From: Anaerococcus sp. AGMB09787
GTDB lineage: Bacteria; Bacillota; Clostridia; Tissierellales; Peptoniphilaceae
DNA: 64,000 bases
Direction: 5' to 3'
Assembly (NCBI RefSeq): GCF_022808955.1
Contig: NZ_JAKZEY010000012.1
Span: 101,033 to 165,032, forward strand
Part shown: positions 9,624 through 19,249 of the stretch, piece by piece
Position numbering within the stretch: the first letter of the stretch is position 1
Layout: every line of letters begins with the position of its first letter
The notes under the pieces: generated by a model
What the model saw: only the letters and a program-made list of their open reading frames with translations
What the model was told of the DNA's origin: nothing
Database searches by the model: none
Program-made: the position numbers and the translations under genes

Positions 9624-9963
9624 GAGGGGAGATTTATTTTATGCCGATTTATCTCCTGTAGTTGGTAGTGAGCAAGGAGGTGTGAGACCTGTTATTATAG
9701 TCCAAAATAATATAGGAAACAAGTATTCTCCTACAATTATTATTGCACCTATAACAAGTCAGTTAAACAAAGCTAAACTTCCTACCCATGTCAAACTTAA
9801 AGGAAATGAATATGGTCTACCCAAAAATTCGGTTGCGCTGTTGGAACAGCTCAGGACAATTGATAAAAGACGACTTAGGGATAAGATTGGCTCATTTGAT
9901 AAGGACATAATGGATAAGATCAATAATGCCATAGAAATATCTCTAGACTTAGTTGATGATTAA
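9613..9963 (+). CDS. ndoA: MazF/EndoA-family mRNA interferase toxin
   Basis: A 116-residue ribosome-independent endoribonuclease of the B. subtilis EndoA type, with near-identical signature segments: RGDLFYADLSPVVGSEQGG, RPVIIVQN, KLPTHV and LLEQLRTIDKRRL. The catalytic residues known for that family are in register (Arg25 and Thr48), so the enzyme should be active; UACAU is the known EndoA target, assumed here by homology. The ATG lies inside alr, leaving no room for the ribbon-helix-helix antitoxin normally encoded between alr and ndoA, and none is seen downstream. A bidirectional terminator follows. Confidence 0.94.
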   Translation: MKIKRGDLFYADLSPVVGSEQGGVRPVIIVQNNIGNKYSPTIIIAPITSQLNKAKLPTHVKLKGNEYGLPKNSVALLEQLRTIDKRRLRDKIGSFDKDIMDKINNAIEISLDLVDD

Positions 9964-9974
9964 GATACATAAAT

Positions 9975-10000
9975 AAAAGGACCCTCTGAGGGGTCTTTTT
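9975..10000. terminator. Bidirectional terminator between mazF and murC
   Basis: A-rich tract, then a GGACCCTC/GAGGGGTC inverted repeat with one internal mismatch, then TCTTTTT. It separates two convergent transcripts; the A tract on the left supplies the T run for the minus strand. Confidence 0.8.
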
Positions 10001-10010
10001 ACTTTACCTA

Positions 10011-11408
10011 TTATCTTTCTTCTTGGTCGTCTACAATCATGTGGGCTAGCTTGTCAGGGTTACCACATCCTGTAGTTATTACCAAGTCATCTTTTTGGAT
10101 GATTTTATAAATGTATTCTTTGGCGTCTTCAAATTCACCTATATATTTTGCATTGATACCTTTTTTTACAAGGGCATCCACAACATCCTTTGAATGGATG
10201 CTTGGGTCAAACTTTTCTCTGGCAGGATAGATATCTGTAATTATTACCTCATCAGCACTATCAAAACAGTTTAAGAAATCATCAAACAAGAGTTTAGTCC
10301 TTGAGAAGGTATGGGGTTGCCATACACAGATTAATTTTTCCTTGGTATGCTCCTTTAGGGCATCTAGGGTAACTTTGATCTCGGATGGATGGTGGCCATA
10401 ATCGGTCATGATTGTTGCACCATCTACATTACCCAAGACCTGCATCCTCCTATCAAGACCTGTGTAGGTTTTGAGATTTTCTCTAATAGTTTCTACATCG
10501 ACTCCATTTTCGTAAGTTGCAACTATGGCAGCCATGGCGTTATTGATATTATATCTTCCTATTACACCTAGGTCAAAATGATGACTTGATCCATCCCTAA
10601 AGATAAGATCGAAAGATGGTCTACCTAGTTGGTCAAACTCTATATTAACTGCATTATAGTCAGCCTCTACGTTTTCTTGACCATAGGTAATGAGTCTTCC
10701 CTTAACTGAGTCAAGAATTAGTTTATTATTTTCTTCATTTAGGTTAGTTATAGTTATTGAATTTTCATCTTGGTTTGATAGGTATTCTTTAAAGGTATCT
10801 ATTATATCATTTAAGTCTTTGTAATAGTCTAAGTGGTCTTCGTCTATATTTAAAATTATAACTGTTTGAGGATAATAGTACCTGATATTACCCTTATATT
10901 CACAGGCTTCTGTTACTAGGTAGTCTTCGCTACCGACCTTGACATTACCATCAAGCTCCTTAAGTTCTCCGCCTAATAAAATAGTAGCGTCCTTGTTGGA
11001 GTTTAGAAAGATCTTAGAAATCATTGATGTAGCAGTGGACTTACCATGAGATCCAGATATAGCTATGGAAGTAGAGTAATTTTTCATAAGGGCACCTAAG
11101 AAAACTCCACGACTTACAACTGGTACACCAAGGCTCTTTGCTGCTATAAGTTCTTCATTGTCACTTGGAATTGCATCGGTATAAATTACAAGGTCAGGAT
11201 TTTTGATATTTTCTTTTCTTTGACCAATATAAATTTCAACTCCTAGGTTTCTTAAATGATTGATGATATCACTATCTTCTCTATCTGAACCAGAAACCTT
11301 ATAGCCCTTAGTTATTAGTAGTTGTGCTAAACCACTCATAGATATTCCACCAATACCTATAAAGTGTATATAATTATAAACATGTTTATTTAAATTAAAT
11401 TCAAACAT
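10011..11408 (-). CDS. murC: UDP-N-acetylmuramate--L-alanine ligase
   Basis: First amino-acid-adding ligase of peptidoglycan synthesis, cytoplasmic. It has 465 residues. Seen: the N-terminal Rossmann signature HFIGIGGISMSGLAQ, the ATP loop GSHGKST (119-125), the DEDHLDYY segment, and the YGHHPSEIKVTL and WQPHTFSRT motifs of the C-terminal domain. TAAGGAGAAT precedes the ATG at the correct distance. It is a single-gene minus-strand unit, convergent with alr-mazF and divergent from rpiB, so it probably has its own promoter in the 141-bp gap. Confidence 0.97.
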   Translation of the reverse strand: MFEFNLNKHVYNYIHFIGIGGISMSGLAQLLITKGYKVSGSDREDSDIINHLRNLGVEIYIGQRKENIKNPDLVIYTDAIPSDNEELIAAKSLGVPVVSRGVFLGALMKNYSTSIAISGSHGKSTATSMISKIFLNSNKDATILLGGELKELDGNVKVGSEDYLVTEACEYKGNIRYYYPQTVIILNIDEDHLDYYKDLNDIIDTFKEYLSNQDENSITITNLNEENNKLILDSVKGRLITYGQENVEADYNAVNIEFDQLGRPSFDLIFRDGSSHHFDLGVIGRYNINNAMAAIVATYENGVDVETIRENLKTYTGLDRRMQVLGNVDGATIMTDYGHHPSEIKVTLDALKEHTKEKLICVWQPHTFSRTKLLFDDFLNCFDSADEVIITDIYPAREKFDPSIHSKDVVDALVKKGINAKYIGEFEDAKEYIYKIIQKDDLVITTGCGNPDKLAHMIVDDQEER

Positions 11409-11503
11409 ACATTCTCCTTAAGTAATATATAAGTAAAAAATCTTTTTGAGATATTCGAATATATTATATTAAATTATTGTAATGAGTCAAGTTACCCCTT
11501 TTA

Positions 11504-11531
11504 TTGATAAGAGCCCAGTATTAAGTATACT
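11504..11531 (+). promoter_or_regulatory. Putative sigma-A promoter for rpiB
   Basis: TTGATA (11504-11509), a 16-base spacer, then TATACT (11526-11531). Transcription would begin near 11538, leaving a very short leader that still includes the AAAGGAG ribosome binding site at 11538-11543. Confidence 0.5.
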
Positions 11532-11549
11532 AGTCTTAAAGGAGTAATT

Positions 11550-11993
11550 ATGAAATATGTTATAGGAAATGACCATGGTGGTCTTGATTTAGTAGAAGTA
11601 GTAAAGGATGAGTTAGAGAAACTAGGTAATGAAGTAGACCATGTAGGAGCTTATGAAGATAAATCTGTAGACTACAGTGACTTTGCCCAAAAGGCCTGTG
11701 AAAAAGTAATATCATGTGAAGCAGACTTTGCTATCCTAATCTGTGGAACAGGCATAGGCATGAGTATAGCAGCCAATAAAATTAAGGGAATAAGGGCAGC
11801 AGCTGTATCTGAACCCTTCTCAGCTAGAATGTCTAGAGCCCACAATAATGCTAATGTCCTATGTATCGGGGCAAGGGTAATTGGAAGTGAGATAGCAAGG
11901 ATGCTTGTTGATGAATTTGTTAGCACAGATTTTGAAGGAGGCAGACATCAAAATAGAGTTAATAAGTTAATGGACTTAGAAAAAAACTCTTAA
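11550..11993 (+). CDS. rpiB: Ribose-5-phosphate isomerase B
   Basis: Interconverts ribose 5-phosphate and ribulose 5-phosphate, feeding the prs gene 2 kb downstream with ribose 5-phosphate. The 147 residues match the RpiB/LacAB family: GNDHGG at residues 7-12, ICGTGIGMSIAANK with catalytic Cys65, RAAAVSEPFSARMSRAHN and ANVLCIGARVIG. A LacA/LacB galactose-6-phosphate isomerase subunit is the main alternative, but single-gene occurrence and nucleotide-metabolism neighbours favour RpiB. AAAGGAG precedes the ATG. Confidence 0.93.
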   Translation: MKYVIGNDHGGLDLVEVVKDELEKLGNEVDHVGAYEDKSVDYSDFAQKACEKVISCEADFAILICGTGIGMSIAANKIKGIRAAAVSEPFSARMSRAHNNANVLCIGARVIGSEIARMLVDEFVSTDFEGGRHQNRVNKLMDLEKNS

Positions 11994-12024
11994 AAATATA
12001 TTAATTTAAAATTCTCGTAAAAAA

Positions 12025-12033
12025 TGTTATCAT
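12025..12033 (+). promoter_or_regulatory. Extended -10 element upstream of deoD
   Basis: TGTTATCAT (TG, one base, TATCAT) about 30 bases before the deoD start, without a convincing -35 box. It would allow deoD-glmU-prs to be transcribed separately from rpiB. Confidence 0.3.
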
Positions 12034-12065
12034 ATAAGTGAGAATAAATTTAAAGGAGTATGATT

Positions 12066-12785
12066 TTGACAATACCTACACCACATATATCAGCAACTAG
12101 CGCTGATCAAATAGCAAAAACAGTTTTGATGCCAGGAGACCCATTAAGAGCTAAGTTTATAGCTGATAACTTTCTAACAGATGTAAGTCAGTTTAATGAA
12201 ACTAGGGGTATGCTTGGCTTTACAGGATACTATAATGGAAAAAGAGTTTCAGTAATGGGCTCTGGAATGGGAATCCCATCATCAATGATTTATTTTAATG
12301 AGTTGTTTGATTTTTATGATGTAGATACCATTATTAGAATTGGAACAGCAGGGTCTATGCAAAAGGATGTTAAGCTCCATGATATAGTAATAGCAACATC
12401 TGCTTGTAGTGAATCTTCTATTAATGATAATTTGTTTGGTAATGTACACTTTTCACCAACACCAGACTTTGATTTATTAATTGAGGCTTATCAAAAATCT
12501 TTAGATCTAGGCTACAGGACCCACTGTGGACAAGTTCAATCATCAGATCAATTCTACAATGATATGCCAGATCAAGTCTTCGAAAACCTACAAAAATATG
12601 GAGTCCTATGTGTAGAGATGGAAACATACGGTCTATATATGGCTGCAAGAAGGCATGGCAAAAAGGGACTTGGAATCTTTACAATTTCTGATTCATTGGT
12701 AGAAAATACTGCAGACAGTGCAGAAGATAGGCAAAAGTCATATACCAACATGATGAAGCTTGCCCTAGAAATAGCCCACGAGTAA
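12066..12785 (+). CDS. deoD: Purine-nucleoside phosphorylase DeoD type
   Basis: Phosphorolysis of purine (deoxy)nucleosides to base plus (deoxy)ribose 1-phosphate. Segments typical of the hexameric DeoD family: VLMPGDPLRAKFIA, RGMLGFTGYYNG, GSGMGIPSSMIYFNEL, RIGTAGSM, GVLCVEMETYGLY and FTISDSL. Start choice: GGAG (12055-12058) is only one base before the ATG at 12060 but seven bases before an in-frame TTG at 12066, which gives MTIPTPHISA, close to the E. coli DeoD N-terminus. The TTG start is therefore preferred; the ATG would add two residues. glmU follows after three bases. Confidence 0.93.
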   Translation: MTIPTPHISATSADQIAKTVLMPGDPLRAKFIADNFLTDVSQFNETRGMLGFTGYYNGKRVSVMGSGMGIPSSMIYFNELFDFYDVDTIIRIGTAGSMQKDVKLHDIVIATSACSESSINDNLFGNVHFSPTPDFDLLIEAYQKSLDLGYRTHCGQVQSSDQFYNDMPDQVFENLQKYGVLCVEMETYGLYMAARRHGKKGLGIFTISDSLVENTADSAEDRQKSYTNMMKLALEIAHE

Positions 12786-12788
12786 TTT

Positions 12789-14189
12789 ATGATAAAAGTT
12801 ATAATAATGGCAGCGGGTGAGGGAACCAGGATGAAATCTGATACATCCAAGGTCCTTCATAAGATTTTATCTAAAGAAATTATAAGGTATGTCTATGATG
12901 AAAGTAGGCTAGATAATAGCGAGACTATAATCATAGCTGGCAAAAACAAAAACAGCCTTGAAGAAATCTTTGATGGAACAAGGATAATAGAGCAAAAGAT
13001 AGGCGAAGAATATCCATACGGTACAGGCTATGCTATATCCCTTGCCAAAGACTATATAGACGATAATGACGACGTCCTAGTTTTAAATGGTGATATTCCA
13101 TTAATTAAAAAAGAAGCTCTTGAGGATTTTGTCAAAGCCCACAAGGAAAGTGGAGCTAGTGTATCAGTACTATCAAGTATTGTAGAAGATCCTACTAATT
13201 ATGGAAGAATTATTAGAGATGGGGATAATAATTTTGAGGCTATAATCGAACATAGGGATTTAAGGGATGATCAATTAGGAGTAAATGAGATTAACATTGG
13301 AATTTATGTCTTTAAGGGAGATGATCTTAAGTCTTCTCTTGATAAGCTAGATTCTAATAATGATCAAAATGAACTATATATTACTGATTGTATCAAGATC
13401 CTTAGAGACTTAGGGAAAACTGCCCATGCCTTTGTCAATGATGATCCTAGTCTTTTTTATGGGATCAATAATAAGAAAGAACTAGCTGAAGCGATAGAGA
13501 TTATGAGAAAAAGAATAAACGATGCCTATATGTTAGATGGCGTCATAATAGAAACTCCTAATACAGTAAGTATAGAACCAGGAGTTATAATCGGCAGAGA
13601 TACTATCATCTCTGGTAATGTTGTAATAAAGGGAACTACAAAGATTGGTTCCAATTGTACAATACTAGGCTCAACTAGGATTGAAGATTCTACAATAGAA
13701 GATAAGGTAAAGATAGATAATTCTATAATTGAATCATCATATATGGAAGAAGGATCAGACATAGGTCCATATTCTCACCTTAGACCAAAGGCTCACTTAG
13801 GTAAAAATGTCCATATAGGTAATTTTGTTGAAGTCAAAAATGCTAATGTTGGAGAAGGCACTAAAGCTGGTCACCTTGCTTATATTGGAGATTGTGATTT
13901 AGGTTCCAATATAAATATTGGCTGTGGGGTTATATTTGTTAACTATGATGGTAAATTTAAACATAGGTCAATAGTAGAAGATAATGCCTTTATTGGATCT
14001 AATTCCAATATAGTAGCTCCAGTTCATATTGCAAAAGATGCTTATGTAGCAGCTGGTTCTACTATTACCAAGGATGTAGGTTTTGGGGAATTATCTATCG
14101 AGAGAGCTGAACAAAAAAATATCGAAGGTTATACTGAAAAGAAAAGAAAAAGAGATTTAGAAAAACTTGGGAGAAGAAATGACAACTAA
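12789..14189 (+). CDS. glmU: Bifunctional UDP-GlcNAc pyrophosphorylase / glucosamine-1-phosphate acetyltransferase
   Basis: Makes UDP-GlcNAc for peptidoglycan and other glycans. 466 residues. The N-terminal uridyltransferase begins IIMAAGEGTRMKSDTSKVLH and has VLNGDIPL and EHRDL. From about residue 250 onward a left-handed beta-helix of hexapeptide repeats forms the acetyltransferase, with PYSHLRP (catalytic His region), GNFVEVKNANVG, GHLAYIGDCDLG and GCGVIFVNYDG. The tail is rich in Lys and Arg. The stop overlaps the prs start by 11 bases. The deoD-glmU-prs-pth-mfd order is a common Firmicutes arrangement around glmU-prs. Confidence 0.97.
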   Translation: MIKVIIMAAGEGTRMKSDTSKVLHKILSKEIIRYVYDESRLDNSETIIIAGKNKNSLEEIFDGTRIIEQKIGEEYPYGTGYAISLAKDYIDDNDDVLVLNGDIPLIKKEALEDFVKAHKESGASVSVLSSIVEDPTNYGRIIRDGDNNFEAIIEHRDLRDDQLGVNEINIGIYVFKGDDLKSSLDKLDSNNDQNELYITDCIKILRDLGKTAHAFVNDDPSLFYGINNKKELAEAIEIMRKRINDAYMLDGVIIETPNTVSIEPGVIIGRDTIISGNVVIKGTTKIGSNCTILGSTRIEDSTIEDKVKIDNSIIESSYMEEGSDIGPYSHLRPKAHLGKNVHIGNFVEVKNANVGEGTKAGHLAYIGDCDLGSNINIGCGVIFVNYDGKFKHRSIVEDNAFIGSNSNIVAPVHIAKDAYVAAGSTITKDVGFGELSIERAEQKNIEGYTEKKRKRDLEKLGRRNDN

Positions 14190-15168
14190 TTGTAATAATG
14201 GAAAATACATTCAAAGAGGAGAATTAACACTTTTATCAGGAAATTCAAACAGAGACCTTGCAGAAAGCGTGGCTAAGTATCTAGGAATAGAGCTTCTAGA
14301 TGCTGATATTGAAAAGTTTAAAGACGGCGAAGTATCTGTCAAAATCAACCAATCAATAAGGGGCAAGGATGTATATATTATGCAACCAACATCAAGCCCT
14401 ACTAATGATAACCTAATGGAGCTACTCATTTTGATAGATGCTTGTAGGAGGGCTTCTGCAGGCTATATTAACGCTATCGTGCCATACTATGGCTATGCTA
14501 GACAAGATAGGAAGACAAGGGGTCGTGAACCTATAACTGCAAAACTCGTAGCAAACCTACTAACAACTGCAGGAGCTGATAGGGTTGTTACAATGGACCT
14601 TCACGCTGGACAAATCCAAGGATATTTTGATATACCAGTAGACCATTTTTCAGCTATAAGACTCTTATCAACCCACTTTACAGATATAGTAAAGGATAAT
14701 GCTGATGATTATGTTGTAGTAAGTCCGGACCTAGGTGGAGTAAGAAGGGCAAGAGAGTTTGCTGACTATCTAAAACTACCTATAGCTATTATTGAAAAGA
14801 GAAGACCAAAACCAAATGTATCAGAAGTAATGTCTGTTATCGGTGAATTTAAGGGAAAACACGCTATCATAGTTGACGATATGATAGATACAGCTGGTAC
14901 TATAACCAATGCCAGTGAATTTTTGATAGATAGTGGAGCTAAGGATGTATATATAGTTGCTACTCACGGAGTATTCTCAGGAGATGCTATAGATAAACTC
15001 AATAACTCTAGGGTAAAAGAAGTAGTTATTACAGATACCATCAAACAACCTGCAGAAAAACTTATTGATAAGCTAACTATCATGTCAATCGCACCACTTT
15101 TAGCTGAAGCTACCCACAGGATAAATACTTACGAATCAATCAGTGGCTTATTTGCGGATGGAATGTAA
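14179..15168 (+). CDS. prs: Ribose-phosphate pyrophosphokinase
   Basis: Makes PRPP from ribose 5-phosphate and ATP for nucleotide, His and Trp synthesis. The ATG at 14179 is chosen because GGGAG (14169-14173) precedes it; an in-frame TTG at 14167 would add four residues and lies inside glmU. Motifs: LTLLSGNSNRDLAESVAKYL, KFKDGEVSVKI, YYGYARQDRKTRGREPI, TMDLHAGQIQGYFDIP, VVSPDLGGVRRAR, and the PRPP loop VDDMIDTAGTI. 329 residues, class I length. A short N-terminal leader before RGELTLLSG is slightly longer than usual. Confidence 0.97.
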   Translation: MTTNCNNGKYIQRGELTLLSGNSNRDLAESVAKYLGIELLDADIEKFKDGEVSVKINQSIRGKDVYIMQPTSSPTNDNLMELLILIDACRRASAGYINAIVPYYGYARQDRKTRGREPITAKLVANLLTTAGADRVVTMDLHAGQIQGYFDIPVDHFSAIRLLSTHFTDIVKDNADDYVVVSPDLGGVRRAREFADYLKLPIAIIEKRRPKPNVSEVMSVIGEFKGKHAIIVDDMIDTAGTITNASEFLIDSGAKDVYIVATHGVFSGDAIDKLNNSRVKEVVITDTIKQPAEKLIDKLTIMSIAPLLAEATHRINTYESISGLFADGM

Positions 15169-15170
15169 GG

Positions 15171-15749
15171 ATGTATTTAATAGTTGGACTAGGTAATCCC
15201 GGTTTACAATACGAAAATACCAGACACAATATTGGCTTTCTAACAATAGATAGGCTAAGTGAAAAATATGGTATTAAGGTAAAAAAACTAAAATTCAAGT
15301 CACTTTATGGTCAGGGAGAAATTTCTGGCCATAAAGTTATGCTAGTAAAGCCACAAACCTACATGAATAATTCGGGAGAAGCCGTAAGAGAGATAAAAAA
15401 TTTCTTTAAAATAGATGTAGAAAAAATCATTGTTATTGTCGATGATATTGATATAGATTTTGGTACAATAAGGATTCGTAAAAAGGGATCTGCTGGAACC
15501 CACAACGGAATGAAATCAATCATCTACCAAATCCAAGATGACAACTTTACAAGAATTAAGGTCGCTGTTGGCCAAAAGCCAGACTATATGGACCTAGCGA
15601 ACTTTGTCCTATCAGGATTTAGTGAAAGTGAAGTTAAGGTAATTAGGGATGAGATTGATTTGGCTGTTGAATCTATAGAGATGATAGTCGATGAGAGAGT
15701 AGACAAGGCAATGAGCCTCTATAATTCTAAGAGACTTTTGGAAGACTAA
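15171..15749 (+). CDS. pth: Peptidyl-tRNA hydrolase
   Basis: Recycles peptidyl-tRNA dropped from ribosomes. 192 residues. Seen: YLIVGLGNPGLQYENTRHNIGF with catalytic His20, MLVKPQTYMNNSGEAV, VIVDDIDIDFGTIRIRKKGSAGTHNG and RIKVAVGQ. The start is two bases after the prs stop and the stop is one base before mfd, the pth-mfd pair common in Firmicutes. A GGATG-like sequence before the ATG is a modest ribosome binding site, consistent with coupling to prs. Confidence 0.97.
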   Translation: MYLIVGLGNPGLQYENTRHNIGFLTIDRLSEKYGIKVKKLKFKSLYGQGEISGHKVMLVKPQTYMNNSGEAVREIKNFFKIDVEKIIVIVDDIDIDFGTIRIRKKGSAGTHNGMKSIIYQIQDDNFTRIKVAVGQKPDYMDLANFVLSGFSESEVKVIRDEIDLAVESIEMIVDERVDKAMSLYNSKRLLED

Positions 15750-15750
15750 G

Positions 15751-18700
15751 ATGAACAAATTAATTCAAACTATAGGCGAATTGGACCAATTAAAGGAAGT
15801 AGCAAATAATATTGAAGACTATTCACCTATTTACCTATCAGGACTAACAGATGGTTTCAAACCTCACTTAGTCCTTACTTTATTTGAAAAATTTAATAAG
15901 AGCATTTTACTTATAGCAGAAAATGAATCGAGAGCTAATAGGTATCTTGATGATATAAATGGTCTTGGGGAAGATAAGGCCTATCTTTTTCCAAAGATTG
16001 ATATCAACTTCTATAATATAAATAACCTAGATAGCAAGACTAGCTCACAAAGGATGGGAGTTATAAATAGACTAATTAAGGGAGAGAAGTCCATTATAAT
16101 AACAAGCCTTGAGGCCCTTACAAATAAGCTAACCCCAGTGGACTATTATAAGAACTCATTCTTTACCATTGATGAAGATTCTATTATTGATATAGATGAT
16201 TTTATAAGAAAGCTATCAGATCTTTCTTATAGTCCATCCTCCCTGGTAGAAAACAAGGGAGAGTTTGCTAAACGTGGATCCATTATAGACTTCTGGCCAG
16301 TTGATTTAGATAATCCGATAAGGCTTGAATTATTTGATGATGAAGTCGATTCGATAAGGGCCTTTGATAAGGATAGTCAAAGAACCATAGAAAAAATATC
16401 AAGGGTTGAAATAGGCCCTGTTTCTGAGCTTCTATATTCAAAAGAAGATTATGATAAGGTAATCAAGAATATAAAGAGCGAAATAGATAGCCTTTCGAAT
16501 AACAGTGTATATGATTACCAAAAACTCATTAGCAAGTATGAGCAAATAATCTCCTTTATAGATAACAGTATATATGTTGCCAATGACGACATGATCAATC
16601 CCTACAGGAAGGATAATTACTCAAACTTTTTTGATTATCTAGATCAAAATACAATAGTTGCCTTTGATGATTTAAGTAGGATAGCCAAATCCTATGATGA
16701 AGCCTACAGGGCTTTCCTAGAAGATCTTGCCCTTCAAATGGAAAATGGGGAAGTATTTAGTAGCTTTGAGGATGTTAGGATAGATATTAATGACATTTAT
16801 CCACTTATTGAAGAATATAATATTATAAATCTAACCTCTATACTAAAAAGAGCAAAGCTATTTTCTCCCAAAAAAATTATCGAGATTAAGGCAATAGAGG
16901 CTGAAAACTTTAATGGTAAGCTTGACTATTATTTGGATCGAACTATAGAAATAGCCGTTAATAAGGGCAAGGTATTTGCCCTAGCCTCAAGTAGTGAAGA
17001 GGCTGATAAATTATTTAATTCCTACCTAGATAAAAATTTTGTGAGCGTAGGTAGGGCTGAAGAAGACCTTGATTATAACAAGATTCCAATTCAAATATCA
17101 GATAAGTCTTCAAGCACTGGCTATTATCTAAGGGACTTAGATTTTTATGTCTTTACAAGTAAGGAAATATTTGGTAGTCAAAAGAAGGCTAAGAGGAAAA
17201 AAACTAATAAAAAGCCTTCCTCAAATCAGATTATAAACTACTCTGACCTTGATATAGGGGACTTTGTAGTTCATGAAAATAACGGTATAGGAGTCTACCA
17301 AGGCCTCAAAAAAATCGAAGTAAATAATATAGAAAAGGATTTTATAGTAATCCAATATAGGGGAACAGACAAGCTCTTTGTACCAGTTGATCAAATGAAC
17401 CTTGTAAGTAAGTACATAGGTTCTAAGGGAGAAAAACCTAAACTATCTTCACTAGGAACAGCTACCTGGCAAAATGCTAAGAATAGGGCCAAGAAGGCTG
17501 TAGATGAAATAGCAGATGACTTAGTAGATCTCTATGCTAAGAGGGCCAAAACCAGGGGACATGCCTTTAGTAAGGATACGGTGTGGCAAGATGAGTTTGA
17601 GAATTCTTTCCCTTATGAAGAAACCTATAGTCAAGTAAGGTCTTTAAATGAAATTAAGGCTGATATGGAATCCGATATTCCTATGGACCGACTCCTTTGT
17701 GGGGATGTTGGCTTTGGAAAAACTGAAGTTGCCCTAAGGGCTGCCTTTAAGGCTGTTATGGATGGTTACCAGGTAGCCTTCTTGGTGCCTACTACAATTC
17801 TTGCCAATCAGCATTATGAGACTATGCTCAAGCGTTATGAAAAATTCCCTATTAATGTTCAGATGGTATCTAGATTTAATTCCAAGCAAAAACAGGATAA
17901 AATCCTAAAGGATCTAAAACAAGGCAAGGTCGATATAATAGTGGGTACCCACAGGCTCTTGTCTAAGGATGTTGCCTTCAAGAAGCTAGGCCTTCTGATA
18001 ATAGACGAGGAACAAAGATTTGGAGTAAAGCATAAGGAAAAGCTAAAGAAAATTAAGGCTTCTATCGATGTTTTATCCCTATCAGCAACCCCAATCCCAA
18101 GGACCCTCCAAATGTCCCTATCAGGAATAAGAGACCTATCAACCTTAGATGAGCCACCAGAAGAAAGAATGCCAGTCAATACCTATGTTATAGAATATGA
18201 TGAAGCTATTATAAAGCAGGCCATGGATAGGGAGCTTAATAGGGATGGTCAGGTCTACTTTGTCTACAATAGGGTAAATAATATCGACAAACTCTATAAT
18301 CACATAAGTAGCCTAGAGCCAGATTCCAATATAGGCATAATCCATGGTAAGCTAAGTCCTAGACAGATAGAAGAAACTATGATGGACTTTGTCAATGGGG
18401 ACATAGATATACTTTTGGCGACAACTATCATAGAAACTGGAATGGACATAGCAAATGTAAATACTATGATAATTTTCGATGCTGATAATCTAGGACTTGG
18501 TCAACTTTACCAACTTAAGGGAAGAATTGGTAGGGGAAATAGGTCATCCTATGCTTACTTTACCTATAGAAGTGGTAAAGTATTAACAGAAGTTAGTGAA
18601 AAGAGACTTAAGTCCATCAGAGATTTCTCTGACTTTGGTTCAGGCTACAAGATAGCAATGAAAGACTTAGAGCTTAGGGGAGCAGGCAATCTCTTGGGTG

Positions 18701-19248
18701 AGAGCCAATCGGGCCATGTTGAGGCAATAGGATATGATCTCTATGTCAAGTTCCTTCAAAATGCTGTAGAAAAAGCTTCAGGTAAGGATATAGATATCAA
18801 AGAAAAATTAGATGTCTATGTTGATATCAAGGTTGATGCCTATATACCTAACTTCTATATAGAAGATCAATCTCAAAAAATAGAGATTTATAAAAGAATT
18901 GCAAGTATAGAAAACGAAGAAGATTACAATGATTTACTTGAAGATTTGATAGATGTATATGGGGATATACCAGTAATGGTAGACAATATTATGTATATCG
19001 CCCTAATAAAATCTTTAGCAGATCAAGTTAATATACGTGAAATTCGAGAAAAAAACGGTAATATTAATCTATATTTTGAAAATAAAGATACCTTTACTTT
19101 CAAAGAACTGGCCGAGATAAATCAAACCTTTGAGGGAGAAATGTCACTTGATCTTTCAGTAAATCCGGCCTTCAAAATTCCGGTATCTAAGCTAAAACTT
19201 ATTGATACCTACGAATTATTAAAAACAATAAAAAAAATAAGGAGTTAA
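15751..19248 (+). CDS. mfd: Transcription-repair coupling factor Mfd
   Basis: Large SF2 translocase (1165 residues) that removes stalled RNA polymerase and recruits UvrA. The N-terminal UvrB-homology module includes [11 protein letters not shown]. The RNA-polymerase-interacting CarD-like domain starts near residue 500 ([18 protein letters not shown]). The helicase core has Walker [10 protein letters not shown] (about residue 651), [36 protein letters not shown] and the QLKGRIGRG box. A C-terminal TRCF domain follows. All parts are intact. It lies between pth and the PrsA-like lipoprotein, one or two bases from each. Confidence 0.97.
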   Translation: MNKLIQTIGELDQLKEVANNIEDYSPIYLSGLTDGFKPHLVLTLFEKFNKSILLIAENESRANRYLDDINGLGEDKAYLFPKIDINFYNINNLDSKTSSQRMGVINRLIKGEKSIIITSLEALTNKLTPVDYYKNSFFTIDEDSIIDIDDFIRKLSDLSYSPSSLVENKGEFAKRGSIIDFWPVDLDNPIRLELFDDEVDSIRAFDKDSQRTIEKISRVEIGPVSELLYSKEDYDKVIKNIKSEIDSLSNNSVYDYQKLISKYEQIISFIDNSIYVANDDMINPYRKDNYSNFFDYLDQNTIVAFDDLSRIAKSYDEAYRAFLEDLALQMENGEVFSSFEDVRIDINDIYPLIEEYNIINLTSILKRAKLFSPKKIIEIKAIEAENFNGKLDYYLDRTIEIAVNKGKVFALASSSEEADKLFNSYLDKNFVSVGRAEEDLDYNKIPIQISDKSSSTGYYLRDLDFYVFTSKEIFGSQKKAKRKKTNKKPSSNQIINYSDLDIGDFVVHENNGIGVYQGLKKIEVNNIEKDFIVIQYRGTDKLFVPVDQMNLVSKYIGSKGEKPKLSSLGTATWQNAKNRAKKAVDEIADDLVDLYAKRAKTRGHAFSKDTVWQDEFENSFPYEETYSQVRSLNEIKADMESDIPMDRLLCGDVGFGKTEVALRAAFKAVMDGYQVAFLVPTTILANQHYETMLKRYEKFPINVQMVSRFNSKQKQDKILKDLKQGKVDIIVGTHRLLSKDVAFKKLGLLIIDEEQRFGVKHKEKLKKIKASIDVLSLSATPIPRTLQMSLSGIRDLSTLDEPPEERMPVNTYVIEYDEAIIKQAMDRELNRDGQVYFVYNRVNNIDKLYNHISSLEPDSNIGIIHGKLSPRQIEETMMDFVNGDIDILLATTIIETGMDIANVNTMIIFDADNLGLGQLYQLKGRIGRGNRSSYAYFTYRSGKVLTEVSEKRLKSIRDFSDFGSGYKIAMKDLELRGAGNLLGESQSGHVEAIGYDLYVKFLQNAVEKASGKDIDIKEKLDVYVDIKVDAYIPNFYIEDQSQKIEIYKRIASIENEEDYNDLLEDLIDVYGDIPVMVDNIMYIALIKSLADQVNIREIREKNGNINLYFENKDTFTFKELAEINQTFEGEMSLDLSVNPAFKIPVSKLKLIDTYELLKTIKKIRS

Positions 19249-19249
19249 T

